DNA from: Methanobacterium sp. PtaB.Bin024
Lineage (GTDB): Archaea; Methanobacteriota; Methanobacteria; Methanobacteriales; Methanobacteriaceae
DNA: 64,000 nucleotides
NCBI GenBank assembly: GCA_002067065.1
Contig: MVPY01000031.1
Coordinates: 6,207-70,206 of the forward strand
Direction of reading: 5' to 3'
Position numbers and translations under genes: made by a program
Shown here: positions 53,357-62,387 of the stretch, piece by piece
Layout: each line of letters starts with the position of its first letter
Numbering within the stretch: position 1 is the stretch's first letter
Notes under the pieces: model-generated
What the model was told of the DNA's origin: nothing
Seen by the model: the letters and a program-made list of their open reading frames with translations, nothing else
The model's database searches: none

Positions 53357-54925
53357 TTATTTGGCCTTTTCCTGAATATCCATCTGAACATCCATAGGAT
53401 TTTTAATCTGTTTTTCAGAGACTTCCTGTTCACTGATAGTTTTAGTTTCCTTTTTCATTTTAGCTCCATTTTTAACAATTTCAGGCTCCATACGATTGCT
53501 TAGTATTGCATCTTTAAGGAATAAACAGCTCACCAGACCCATAACACTTATTAACAATCCTGCCAGGAAGACGTTGTGGATGGATAGGTTCATAAGGTCT
53601 GCAGGGATATTGCTAGATGAGTTAATGTCTGCATTAGCGGTGAAGTTCACTATAACACCAAATATTGGAAGTGCCACTGTTGCGCCGATGTTCCTGAAAA
53701 ACTGCATGGAAGCTGTTCCCACGGCAATTTCTCTTCTGGATATGGCATTCTGTACAGCAACATTGAATATAGGGTACATCATGCCTGAACCAGCACCTAG
53801 TATAGCAGAAAAAATTACTACTTCCAGGATGCTGCTTTGAGTTCCCAGGGTGGAAATTAAGAACATTCCCCCAGTAATGATTAAAAATGCTATCAAGGCT
53901 AGTTTTTTATAGGTTCCGGTTTTGGCGATTATTTGTCCAGCGGTAATGGAACAGATGGTGAGACTCAAGAGCATAGGAGTTATAAGGACTCCTGAAAATG
54001 CTGGGCTGAATTTCTGAACGCCTTGCATGAATAATGGCAGATATATAATGCCACAAAACATCACTGCACTGGAAAGGAACATTGCCACTGATGAAACATT
54101 GAAAACCGAATTATTAAACAAGTGCAAGGGTAGAATGGGTTCTGGAACCCTTTTCTCACTGTAAATGAAGGCCACTATCATTAGTCCTGTGAATATGAAA
54201 AGACCAATCAGCAAATATTGAGGCATTGCCGAATTTTTTATGAAGGTTAAAGCCAGGAATAGGGAACTTAAAGCACAAGTTAAGGTAATTATTCCATGAT
54301 AGTCAATGATCCTTTCTTTTACTGTTTCTTCAATGTGAGGGAAATTGGTGCGTAGTATGTAGATAGCAGTTATTCCCACTGGTACGTTGATAAAGAACAC
54401 CCATCTCCATCCCATAAAACTTGTAATCAACCCGCCCATGACTGGTCCCAGTACATTTGCCAAGCCAAAAACCGAAGAAAGGATTCCTGCATATTTTCCC
54501 CGCTGACGGGGAGGAAAAAACTCTGCAACTAATATAAAAGGGATGGTCATTAGGATTCCTCCTCCCAGTCCCTGCAGTCCTCTGAAGAATATGAGCTCCA
54601 ACATGTTATTTGAAAATCCACACAGTATGGAAGTAACTAAGAATAATGCTATACCTAACATGAACATTCGCTTGCGACCATATATATCTGAAAGCTTTCC
54701 TGAGAGTATTATGGCTATAGTTGAAGTTAGCATGTAAATGGTAAATGGCCATACATAGTAAGCCATACCACCCAGACTACTAATGACCTTGGGCATGGCC
54801 GTGCTCATAATAGAATTATCCAGAGCTCCTACCAAAAGGCCGATCATGAGCCCTGCCATAACTATTCGAATATGTTTTGGATCAAATTTACCCGCGGATT
54901 TTTCAGGGTTAGTGGTGGAATTCAT
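53357..54925 (-). CDS. MFS multidrug transporter, DHA2 type
   Basis: 522 aa with about 14 helices. GALDNSIMSTAMPKVISSLGG and GKLSDIYGRKRMFMLGI (motif A), plus the LGPVMGGLITSFMGWRWVFFINVP motif C of drug/H+ antiporters. The C-terminal ~50 residues are charged and cytosolic. Its start overlaps the marR stop by 17 nt; operon with it. Confidence 0.9.
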   Translation of the reverse strand: MNSTTNPEKSAGKFDPKHIRIVMAGLMIGLLVGALDNSIMSTAMPKVISSLGGMAYYVWPFTIYMLTSTIAIILSGKLSDIYGRKRMFMLGIALFLVTSILCGFSNNMLELIFFRGLQGLGGGILMTIPFILVAEFFPPRQRGKYAGILSSVFGLANVLGPVMGGLITSFMGWRWVFFINVPVGITAIYILRTNFPHIEETVKERIIDYHGIITLTCALSSLFLALTFIKNSAMPQYLLIGLFIFTGLMIVAFIYSEKRVPEPILPLHLFNNSVFNVSSVAMFLSSAVMFCGIIYLPLFMQGVQKFSPAFSGVLITPMLLSLTICSITAGQIIAKTGTYKKLALIAFLIITGGMFLISTLGTQSSILEVVIFSAILGAGSGMMYPIFNVAVQNAISRREIAVGTASMQFFRNIGATVALPIFGVIVNFTANADINSSSNIPADLMNLSIHNVFLAGLLISVMGLVSCLFLKDAILSNRMEPEIVKNGAKMKKETKTISEQEVSEKQIKNPMDVQMDIQEKAK

Positions 54926-55373
54926 TGTATTTTTCCTCTATTTTCATCAAAGTTGATTTTACTGTTTTTATAGCTTTATAAAGGTTTTCGAGCTCGTCTG
55001 CATCTAATGAAGAAAGATTTTCACGCATATTTCCTTCCACAATAACACGTGATTTTTTGATATACTTCCTTCCCTCAGGAGTCAGTTTAATTCTAATAAT
55101 CCTCCGATCGCCTTCATCAGGTATGCGTTCCACCATTCCATCTTTTACAAGTTTATCGATATATGAAGTCATGTTAGGTCTTGAAATATACAGCAGATCC
55201 CCTATAACTGATATTGGAAGGGATTCGTGATGCATTAAGACTCCTAATATTTGATAATAAGAAGCTGAAGTCTGCTTATTATGAAAATCTTTCGATGAAA
55301 TTACTTTCTGATAAAAAACAGGAAAATATATTAAAAAATCATCTAACATCTTTTCAGTCCTTTTTTCATCCAT
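54909..55373 (-). CDS. MarR-family transcriptional regulator
   Basis: 154 aa winged-helix protein: LPISVIGDLLYISRPNMTSYIDKLVKDGMVERIPDEGDRRIIRIKLTPEG. ATG at 55373 after AAGGTGAATAC; GTG nine bases upstream is less likely. Likely represses its own operon with the MFS pump, through the palindrome at 55443. Confidence 0.9.
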   Translation of the reverse strand: MDEKRTEKMLDDFLIYFPVFYQKVISSKDFHNKQTSASYYQILGVLMHHESLPISVIGDLLYISRPNMTSYIDKLVKDGMVERIPDEGDRRIIRIKLTPEGRKYIKKSRVIVEGNMRENLSSLDADELENLYKAIKTVKSTLMKIEEKYNEFHH

Positions 55374-55442
55374 TGTATTCACCTTAAACCGTTTTATTCA
55401 TATTCATAATTTTAGTTCATTTTCACAATAATTAATTTTATT

Positions 55443-55465
55443 AATAGTTAAATTATTTAACTATT
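55443..55465. promoter_or_regulatory. Putative MarR operator
   Basis: AATAGTTAAAT, one base, ATTTAACTATT: perfect 11-bp arms. On the marR strand it lies just after a TATA element (ATTATAAAATAG) and about 70 nt before the start, between TATA and leader, as expected for a repressor. Confidence 0.7.
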
Positions 55466-55695
55466 TTATAATTGAATTGTTCACTATTTAAACTTTTTCG
55501 TGTTGATCTCAAGAGACTCCCATAGAAAAAAATAGAATAACTGGAGGACCAATACAATTAAACAAATAAATAGAAAAATTTTTCAATCATTCACGGCAAT
55601 AATACTAATCCCAAGATAATAAATATTTATTTAATTGACATGAGAATCTTTTAAAAACAGTTACAATCAAAAAATATATGTATCGATACACTCTT

Positions 55696-55731
55696 GAGAA
55701 TTATTGATGTAATTAGGGAGAATTATTGATG
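55696..55731 (+). repeat. 14-bp direct repeat, 22-bp phase
   Basis: GAGAATTATTGATG at 55696-55709 and 55718-55731, on the same DNA face two turns apart, about 83 bp upstream of the CBS gene and just before its likely TATA. Candidate activator/repressor site for F430 synthesis genes. Confidence 0.6.
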
Positions 55732-55813
55732 CACTTATGAAAAATTATAAAATTTTTGATTAAAACATGAAAATGACATTATTCAAGAATTTCGATGTGA
55801 AGGAGTTGATATA

Positions 55814-56287
55814 ATGAAAATTCAGGACGCCATGGAAAAAGAAGTAATTAAATTCCAGATAGATAACCGGATCATTGATGTAGCTGGAAGCCTGCGTGAG
55901 AACAAGATCAGCGGAGCACCAGTAGTGGATAAAGAAGGAAACTTGGTAGGAATCATCAGTGAAGGCGATATCATGCGACTCATAGAAGTTCACTCCCCTC
56001 ACATGAATCTGATCTTACCTGCACCCCTCGACCTAATCGAACTACCCGTCAGAATGAAATATGAGATGGACGAAATAACCGAAGACATGAACAAAGCCGC
56101 TTCTCTCCTCATCGGGGAAATAATGACCAAAAAAGTGATTACCATTGGACCAGAAGCTGACATCTCTGATGCAGCACGGTTAATGGACACCCATGATGTT
56201 AAACGACTGCCAGTAGTTGATTCTGATGGAAAAATGGTAGGAATCATCACCAGAGGAGATATTATTGGAGCCCTGGTGAGGGGATGA
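55814..56287 (+). CDS. CBS-domain protein
   Basis: 157 aa with two CBS motifs: DVAGSLRENKISGAPVVDKEGNLVGIISEGDIM and DAARLMDTHDVKRLPVVDSDGKMVGIITRGDII, separated by a ~55-residue linker. CBS pairs bind adenosine nucleotides (or SAM). It overlaps cfbC by ATGA, so a role in sensing for F430 synthesis is inferred. AAGGAGTTGATA ribosome site. Confidence 0.9.
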   Translation: MKIQDAMEKEVIKFQIDNRIIDVAGSLRENKISGAPVVDKEGNLVGIISEGDIMRLIEVHSPHMNLILPAPLDLIELPVRMKYEMDEITEDMNKAASLLIGEIMTKKVITIGPEADISDAARLMDTHDVKRLPVVDSDGKMVGIITRGDIIGALVRG

Positions 56288-57081
56288 GTAAGACCAAACA
56301 TATTGCCATTTATGGCAAGGGAGGTATTGGTAAATCAACCATTGTCTCCAACCTGGCTGCAGCTTACTCTAAAAACAAGAGTGTTCTGGTGATAGGCTGT
56401 GACCCCAAGGCAGACACCACACGTACACTGGTGGGAAGAAGAATACCCACCATCTTAGACATTTTGAAAGATAAAAGGAATCCAGTTCAGGAAGATGTGA
56501 TATTCACTGGTTATGGTGGTGTTAACTGTGTTGAAAGTGGTGGGCCAAAACCAGGAGTTGGTTGTGCAGGACGCGGCATTATCGTGGCCATGAAACTCCT
56601 GGAAAACCTGGAAGTGTTTTCACAGGAACCAGAAATTATCATCTACGACGTATTAGGAGACGTGGTTTGCGGAGGATTTGCAGTACCTTTAAGGGAAAAC
56701 TTCGCTGATGAAGTGTATATCGTGACTTCTGGCGAGTACATGGCATTATATGCTGCCAATAACATATCTCAAGGTATAAAAAAGCTTAAAAGTAATCTGG
56801 GCGGCATAGTATGCAACTGCAGAGGAATCAACAATGAAGTGGAAATTGTGGAAGAATTCGCCCGCAGGATTGGAAGTAAAGTCATTGGAGTGATTCCACG
56901 GAGTGAATTAGTTCAGAAAAGTGAAATTGATGCTAAAACTGTTGTGGAGAAATTCCCTGAGTCTGAACAAGCCAAAAAGTATGTTGAACTTTCCAAAAGT
57001 ATCTCCCAAAACCCGGAATTCACACATCCAGAACCTATGGATGTGGATGAATTTGAAGAGTTCTTTCGAGGGTTTCAATAA
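56284..57081 (+). CDS. cfbC: Ni-sirohydrochlorin a,c-diamide reductive cyclase, ATPase subunit
   Basis: 265 aa NifH-like protein for coenzyme F430 biosynthesis. P-loop GKGGIGKST at 11-19; [4Fe-4S] ligands Cys93 (GVGCAGRG) and Cys128 (DVVCGGFAVP). Length and sequence fit CfbC rather than nitrogenase NifH, and no nif genes are near. ATG overlaps the CBS stop codon. The partner CfbD is not in the window. Confidence 0.9.
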   Translation: MSKTKHIAIYGKGGIGKSTIVSNLAAAYSKNKSVLVIGCDPKADTTRTLVGRRIPTILDILKDKRNPVQEDVIFTGYGGVNCVESGGPKPGVGCAGRGIIVAMKLLENLEVFSQEPEIIIYDVLGDVVCGGFAVPLRENFADEVYIVTSGEYMALYAANNISQGIKKLKSNLGGIVCNCRGINNEVEIVEEFARRIGSKVIGVIPRSELVQKSEIDAKTVVEKFPESEQAKKYVELSKSISQNPEFTHPEPMDVDEFEEFFRGFQ

Positions 57082-57152
57082 CTCTTTATTTTTTAAATCC
57101 TAATTTTTAACACTCTATTTTTTTATTAAATCTCAGTTTTTCTTATAACTAT

Positions 57153-57620
57153 CTATTTTCGTAAATATCCATCCAATAAATCATCCAGTTCCTTTAACTT
57201 TAAATCACTATTTTTAAAGGTGTTTTTACAAGCATTCTCTGCTTCATCAATGTTAGAAAAATAGATCAGATGGGAATGGCATTTGCAGTCTGAACAACCA
57301 AAACCCTGAATGCCAGTTCCTTTCCCTGCAATATGGGTGGCCAATTCACATTCATGTTTAACTCCATCATCAGAAAAGAAAACCTGAATTATCTGGGAGC
57401 TGGGATTATCCAGGAGGTAATCCACATGCCAGTGCATCTTTTTATCTTTCCTTAAATGTCGCCGGATCCTCGCCTCCAGAGAGTTCATTGCTGATCCTAC
57501 ATACACATAACAACCATTATCAAAACTGATTTTCCCCTTTCTACCAATCTCTATGATTTGATCAGTTTTTAAATTGATTAAAAGACAGTATGTTCCCTTT
57601 AAAACTGTTTTATTAGCCAT
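57153..57620 (-). CDS. GIY-YIG nuclease-like DUF123 protein
   Basis: 155 aa. GTYCLLINLKTDQ, NGCYVYVGSAMNSLEARIRRHLR (the degenerate GIY-YIG) and MHWHVDYLL; Cys/His pattern GFGCSDCKCHSHLIYF near the end. Often fused or next to endonuclease III in archaea. Start at 57620 or the ATG 18 bases upstream. 33 bp upstream of the MBL gene end, same strand. Confidence 0.82.
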   Translation of the reverse strand: MANKTVLKGTYCLLINLKTDQIIEIGRKGKISFDNGCYVYVGSAMNSLEARIRRHLRKDKKMHWHVDYLLDNPSSQIIQVFFSDDGVKHECELATHIAGKGTGIQGFGCSDCKCHSHLIYFSNIDEAENACKNTFKNSDLKLKELDDLLDGYLRK

Positions 57621-57652
57621 GGTACGCGTTATCCTCATTTTTATAAAATGCT

Positions 57653-58471
57653 TTATTTTCTGTCATTTAAGGCCATGATCTCTGCACCAGACTCTAGCGG
57701 AATAAATTTATCTTTAAATTCCCTGGTAAACCTGCATAAAGCTTCAAAACCTGTACAGTGCCCCAGGGCTATTATTTCAGGTTTTATCTTTTTAAATTCT
57801 TCAACTGTTTTTTCTATTCTCTGGGGTGTGGACTGTGCCAGGTGTGATCCTCCTATAACTGCATATATTTCATCCTGGAAATAATCTTTAGCTGAATAAA
57901 GGATGTTAACCATTCCTTGATGGGCACATCCGGATAAAACCACCAAACCAGTATCTGTTTTTATAACCAAATTCAATTCATCCTTGAATTTGTCTTTTAA
58001 AAATTTACCATCTTTTTTTATCACCATATAATCAGGTATGGTTTCAAAATCACAGTAATTCTCTGTGTGGTTAAAAATCCACATTTTTGGTTTAATCTGG
58101 GTGGTTTCAGTTACATAATTCAGTTTAAGTGTTTCTGGAGGAATGTCTTTTGGGAAACCTATGTAACGTGGTTTGGCACTATCAAGAGCATATTTAGGGG
58201 TTAATGTCTCAGGGTGTATGAAAAACTGTGCTCCCATATCCTTAAGGATTGAAACACCTCCTGTGTGGTCGTTGTGACCATGACTGATTATCACATTATC
58301 CACAGATTCAATCCCCAAAAGATCCATGTTATACTTTAAAACCGTGGCTGTCTTCCCAGTATCCATCATGATATTCTGGTTTTCCCCCTCTACCAACAAG
58401 GAAAATCCATGCTCAGCATATAAATCTGATTTAAATCCTGCCCGATTATCTACTATGCAACTGATCTTCAT
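57653..58471 (-). CDS. MBL-fold hydrolase, MJ0301-like
   Basis: 272 aa. SHGHNDHTGG metal motif, GCAHQGMVN and GGSHLAQ, LGHCTGFEA. Similar to methanogen proteins annotated in methanopterin synthesis (RFAP-derived dihydropterin step), but that assignment is uncertain. ATG after GGTGTTACCC. Probably followed by the DUF123 gene in one message. Confidence 0.8.
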   Translation of the reverse strand: MKISCIVDNRAGFKSDLYAEHGFSLLVEGENQNIMMDTGKTATVLKYNMDLLGIESVDNVIISHGHNDHTGGVSILKDMGAQFFIHPETLTPKYALDSAKPRYIGFPKDIPPETLKLNYVTETTQIKPKMWIFNHTENYCDFETIPDYMVIKKDGKFLKDKFKDELNLVIKTDTGLVVLSGCAHQGMVNILYSAKDYFQDEIYAVIGGSHLAQSTPQRIEKTVEEFKKIKPEIIALGHCTGFEALCRFTREFKDKFIPLESGAEIMALNDRK

Positions 58472-58639
58472 GGGTAACACCACGTAAAATAATCCATTAA
58501 TTTTAGACTATTTCTTAACTACTCCTTATACTATATTAAATTCTAGCACTCTTTATTATTGAGTGACATGTTTTATCTTGCTATTCCAATTAAGTCAAAT
58601 TAAGTCAAAAATTCAATAATTCCACAAGGATTAATTATC

Positions 58640-59062
58640 ATGACCCCCACCATGAAATATACTTTTAAAGCTAAAGGCCATCACAATGTGACATCTAAAC
58701 ACCGCAGTACATTTGAAGTGACCCAAGATAAAGAAATGAGTTTGGCTGGAGACTGTATTGTGGGAGTATCCTCCAAGGCATCCTTAAATGACATACCTCC
58801 ACAAATGAGGGATGCAATTCAGGACGAAAATACTGAAATTCATGTTATTCTGGAAACAGAAAATGCACAAGATGAAATCATAGGCTATGGGCACCCTTCA
58901 CTGACACTTGATCATCCCACCGATATGGTGTGCCGCAGGAGCAATTATACTTGCAGTCGCACTCTGATGATAGGTGCAGATAAGGCATCTGTTGATTTAA
59001 ACCCAGATCTGGTGGAGGATCTTAAATCAGGAAAAACATTAAAGGTTACCATAAGTGTCTAG
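58640..59062 (+). CDS. DUF371 family protein
   Basis: 140 aa archaeal protein: FKAKGHHNVTSKHRSTFEVTQD and LDHPTDMVCRRSNYTCSRTLMIGADKAS are the family blocks. Function unknown. AAGGATTAAT before ATG. Last clearly host-type protein gene before the tRNA and the proviral region. Confidence 0.85.
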   Translation: MTPTMKYTFKAKGHHNVTSKHRSTFEVTQDKEMSLAGDCIVGVSSKASLNDIPPQMRDAIQDENTEIHVILETENAQDEIIGYGHPSLTLDHPTDMVCRRSNYTCSRTLMIGADKASVDLNPDLVEDLKSGKTLKVTISV

Positions 59063-59112
59063 TCAACTAAAATGGCTAAAAAAAGATTGATGGACTTATT
59101 CAATTTAAAAAG

Positions 59113-59204
<92 letters not shown>

Positions 59205-59205
59205 G

Positions 59206-59236
<31 letters not shown>

Positions 59237-59367
59237 ATCTCTTGCTTTCACTATTTGAACCTTTGGGTTTTTCTTATTCTTTCCCTCATTTACTAGTAAT
59301 ATAAGAGGTTCATTACCAAAAGGCCACATGGCCACACCATATACAACAATTAATTGTAATAGTTAAC

Positions 59368-59375
59368 TATATAAA
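59368..59375 (+). promoter_or_regulatory. TATA box before the nested inverted repeat
   Basis: TATATAAA; transcription would begin near 59400, right at the left arm of the repeat. Confidence 0.45.
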
Positions 59376-59401
59376 CGTAATATTTTATTATTATAAATGG
59401 A

Positions 59402-59467
59402 GGATCTTCCCAAGGTTTTTTTTGCATAAAAACCTCCTACACTACTTTACTGTACATGGGAAGATCC
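59402..59467 (+). ncRNA. Nested stem-loops, possible small RNA or recombination site
   Basis: Outer arms GGATCTTCCCA (59402-59412) and TGGGAAGATCC (59457-59467) are perfect; inside, AGGTTTTT and AAAAACCT (59413-59435) form a second perfect hairpin next to the left arm. Promoter-like TATA upstream. Nature unresolved: small RNA, regulator of 59674, or integration site. Confidence 0.4.
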
Positions 59468-59673
59468 CGCCCCACCCCCATTTCAAAACACAATATCACA
59501 TCATCACATTATAATATGCATTTATATATTGGTATTACAAAACACTATTTTAAAGGATCCTCAAATTTCCATCTCAAATCAGATATTCGTCACCCTCCCC
59601 AAAATGTAGGTCGTGACATGAGGATCTATAATACTAAATATAAAAAAGAATGAAACAATAGGGGGTTATTTGA

Positions 59674-59943
59674 ATGATACTTCAAGCTGAAGGAGTCCTC
59701 AAAATATTCAACATTAAAAAATACTATGCCGGACACGTAGAACAAGACTATATCGATAGTGATGGAATTTATAGCGTTAAAAGACTCACTGCTCATGATT
59801 TTAAACGAAAATATGAGGATGGCATAACATTACCTGGAAATTCCAAACTTCCTTTAGATGACATAATAAGCCAAATGAAGGGAAAAACTATTACAATCAT
59901 CGGTGACGCAGCTGAAAGTTCTGTTTTCACAATACTAGTTTAA
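59674..59943 (+). CDS. Hypothetical protein (provirus edge)
   Basis: 89 aa, soluble, mixed charge (ILQAEGVLKIFNIKKYYAGH, then FKRKYEDGITLPGNSKLPLDD and MKGKTITIIGDA). Good AATAGGGGGTTATTTGA leader like its neighbours on the other strand. No family recognised. Confidence 0.65.
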   Translation: MILQAEGVLKIFNIKKYYAGHVEQDYIDSDGIYSVKRLTAHDFKRKYEDGITLPGNSKLPLDDIISQMKGKTITIIGDAAESSVFTILV

Positions 59944-59978
59944 AAATTTAGTAAAACCTTTTTGATTTTTCTAGAAAA

Positions 59979-60251
<273 letters not shown>

Positions 60252-60331
60252 TTAAAACCCCCTATATCAACCAACGATATTAATGATTTAAAAAGTTTAA
60301 TAGTTAATTGCACAATTCAGATATTGAATGT

Positions 60332-60611
60332 TTAAAATTCAACCGTAAAGAGGGCATAAACAATAACAAAAGCTATTATGGGTGATGCTATTAATGCCAA
60401 ACCACCTATTACAAATAAAAGAACAATACCCAGAATTATGGTTAAAAAAACCCACAGAAAAAAAACCAGCTAACCCTCCCATAAATAATTCCATTAGACC
60501 TCTTTTAGGTTCAAATGTTTGTGAATTTCCCTGCATTTTATTTCCACATTCTGGGCAGTATATAGCTGATTCATCATTAACCTCTGCCCCACATTCCCTA
60601 CATAAAACCAT
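60332..60611 (-). pseudogene. Zinc-ribbon membrane protein interrupted by a frameshift
   Basis: Reading from ATG 60611: CRECGAEVNDESAIYCPECG ribbon and MELFMGGLAGFFSVGFF, after which the zero frame becomes implausible (NHNSGYCSFICNRWFG...) to a stop at 60339. If one T is dropped in the T7 run (A7 at 60444-60450), the frame continues as FLTIILGIVLLFVIGGLALI and a second helix to a stop at 60332. Either a real frameshift mutation or phase-variable run. Confidence 0.6.
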
Positions 60612-60627
60612 TCAAACACCCCATCTT

Positions 60628-60981
60628 TCATTTTGGCTTTGATATAAGTATTTTAATATTACCATAACCATCATAAGCTAAACTTTCAGGGTGAATTGTC
60701 CATCCATCTCTTTCCCATTTTTCTAAAGTTCCACCTGTATCATTCCAAGGAATATTTAACAATTCCCAATGTTTTAACCCTTTTACTTCTCTGTTGTTGT
60801 AAGTTGGTTCTGGAGGTTTGTATGTTGTCTGTGGTTCTGTTGTGGGATTCTTTTTTACAAATTTATCTAAAGGAGATGTTTTGCTTTGTTGTGATGCTTG
60901 AATTATTCTTCCACCACATTTAGGACAATTTTTAGCATTTTCTTCTTTAATTTCAGTTCCACATTCTGGGCAAAAAACCAT
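60628..60981 (-). CDS. Zinc-ribbon protein, hypothetical
   Basis: 117 aa. FCPECGTEIKEENAKNCPKCGG ribbon, Pro/Thr/Asn-rich linker, then a small domain ending in DGWTIHPESLAYDGYGNIKILISKPK with several Trp. ATAGGGGGGAATTTA leader. No family recognised. Same strand and 16 bp from the next zinc-ribbon gene. Confidence 0.7.
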   Translation of the reverse strand: MVFCPECGTEIKEENAKNCPKCGGRIIQASQQSKTSPLDKFVKKNPTTEPQTTYKPPEPTYNNREVKGLKHWELLNIPWNDTGGTLEKWERDGWTIHPESLAYDGYGNIKILISKPK

Positions 60982-61027
60982 TAAATTCCCCCCCTATAAA
61001 AATAAAATAAAAAATAAATAAAAAAAC

Positions 61028-61417
61028 TTATACTGCTGTTGCATTCAGAATTTTAACATCCCCAGCAACTATTTCGGCATTGTATGGGAGGTCCACGTCG
61101 TAGTCGGCATAATCATCAGCTTTTATGATTGCTATCAATGATATTTTACTGGATATTACATTCCCGTCTACATCAAGTCCACTAACCTCTATTTGAACAT
61201 TTTTATAGTCATTCTGACCATTGTTTTGTAATAAACCTCCTATCATCGTAGTTTCACCTTCTATTTGGGTTACTACAGGAGTATTACCAAGTTCTATATC
61301 AGTTTGTGGAGTACCACCCTGAGAACTACTACTTGTATCATCCGAACTTACACATCCTGAAGCCATTACTACAACAATTAAAATAGTTATTAGTCCTGCA
61401 ATTACATTTTTTTTCAT
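61028..61417 (-). CDS. Lipoprotein with FxLYD-like domain
   Basis: 129 aa. Signal sequence KKNVIAGLITILIVVVMASGC with lipobox ASGC, Ser/Gly linker, then a FxLYD-type beta domain (IGGLLQNNGQNDYKNVQIEVSGLDVDGN, DYDVDLPYNAEIVAGDV). Exported surface protein. ATAGGGGGTTTAAA leader. Confidence 0.75.
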   Translation of the reverse strand: MKKNVIAGLITILIVVVMASGCVSSDDTSSSSQGGTPQTDIELGNTPVVTQIEGETTMIGGLLQNNGQNDYKNVQIEVSGLDVDGNVISSKISLIAIIKADDYADYDVDLPYNAEIVAGDVKILNATAV

Positions 61418-61500
61418 TTTAAACCCCCTATACTACTATTATGATCATTCACATTAGCATAAATGTTACTGTGAAAATTATCAAATTTAGAAAAAAATAT

Positions 61501-61525
61501 ACCCTCCACATACTATGTGGAGGGT
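61501..61525 (-). terminator. Strong terminator after the lysin gene
   Basis: ACCCTCCACATA, one base, TATGTGGAGGGT: perfect 12-bp arms. On the lysin strand it is followed by TATATTTTTTTC, a U-tract, giving a clear intrinsic-type terminator. Confidence 0.75.
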
Positions 61526-61544
61526 TATCTTAGGTGGCTTTTTA

Positions 61545-61572
61545 TTACCAAAAGCTCCAGTGTTTTTGGTAA
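61545..61572 (-). terminator. First hairpin after the lysin gene
   Basis: TTACCAAAA, ten bases, TTTTGGTAA: 9-bp stem starting 4 nt after the stop codon at 61576. May protect the 3' end or aid the terminator 20 bp on. Confidence 0.6.
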
Positions 61573-61575
61573 AAA

Positions 61576-62343
61576 TCATTTACAATGGCATATAAAACTG
61601 TTCTGGTTTATCACAGCTGAAGTGGCTGATTTGATCTGTGATGCTGTGAAATCCTTTAATCCCTTAGTTGGATCAAAGACTTTGAACAGGCCTTTAGTTG
61701 GATTAACACCCACCAGGAAAATATAATGTCCATAGTCATTACTCCAGACCTTGTTTCCATAGGCATCTTTACCTAGTTTTCCTGTTCTGATATGGACTAT
61801 AAATTCACAGTTGCCCTTCAATTTCTGGGCAAGGCCATTAAAAACAATATTTTTATAGCTATATTCTGTTATCCTGATGGATGGATCTATTTTTCTGACA
61901 GCTGCAGCCAGGCCTCCATGAGTAGTTCCACTGGTATTAGTTCCAGCAATTTTCGCTATATATGATTCATAAACAGTCTTTCCCAGGGCTGAAAATACCA
62001 TCTGGACACTGCTAGGCCCACAAGTATAACCTGTATCCTGGTAGTCAGCCTTGTATGTTCCTGTTAGAATCCATCCATTGTTTGTAGATGTTGATGTTCT
62101 ATTTGTTGTACTTCTTTTTACAGTAACATAAGCAGGTTCATAACCACGAAGCTTAGTCCATTCATCAAATCTCTTAATCATATCTTCAAATTGAGACCTG
62201 TAAACATAATCTCCTTGAAGATTCTTTTTAGTAAATACTTTAAAGTTATCAGAATGGTTCTTTTTGTATGCTTTATACCTATTCAGCATATCATGATACA
62301 TGGAATTGTAGATCTTAGTAGTTGTATCCGATATATTAGCCAT
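61576..62343 (-). CDS. Pseudomurein endoisopeptidase (PeiW/PeiP-like lysin)
   Basis: 255 aa. N-terminal pseudomurein-binding-repeat-like helices (residues 1-75, pattern Y..M..R...), a Ser/Thr/Asn linker at 78-90, then a C71/transglutaminase-like cysteine peptidase with Cys108 (YTCGPSS), His206 (YGHYIF) and Asp224 (VFDPTKG). Cuts the epsilon-Ala-Lys peptide bond of pseudomurein at lysis in methanogen viruses psiM2/psiM100. Strong AGGAGGATGGGATT site. It follows the tail-protein genes. Confidence 0.9.
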   Translation of the reverse strand: MANISDTTTKIYNSMYHDMLNRYKAYKKNHSDNFKVFTKKNLQGDYVYRSQFEDMIKRFDEWTKLRGYEPAYVTVKRSTTNRTSTSTNNGWILTGTYKADYQDTGYTCGPSSVQMVFSALGKTVYESYIAKIAGTNTSGTTHGGLAAAVRKIDPSIRITEYSYKNIVFNGLAQKLKGNCEFIVHIRTGKLGKDAYGNKVWSNDYGHYIFLVGVNPTKGLFKVFDPTKGLKDFTASQIKSATSAVINQNSFICHCK

Positions 62344-62387
62344 AATCCCATCCTCCTAAAAATTTCATCATAAAAAAAAAAAATAGT

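Larger units (their letters stand above)
55374..55813. other. 440-bp divergent control region
   Basis: Between marR (leftward) and CBS-cfbC (rightward). Holds the MarR-type palindrome (55443-55465) with an adjacent TATA, the 14-bp direct repeats (55696-55731) and an AT-rich TATA-like stretch near 55741-55756 for cfbC. No ORF. Confidence 0.6.

Noticed and set aside
56284..57081. Nitrogenase NifH
   Set aside because: No nif genes nearby; the sequence and context fit CfbC.
59456..59653. 65-codon frame at the host/provirus junction
   Set aside because: It starts inside the right arm of the inverted repeat, has no ribosome site, and its composition is not protein-like.
60444..60450. Programmed -1 frameshifting at the T run
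   Set aside because: The productive shift is +1 (or -2), not -1, so the known slippery-site mechanism does not fit; slippage or mutation preferred.
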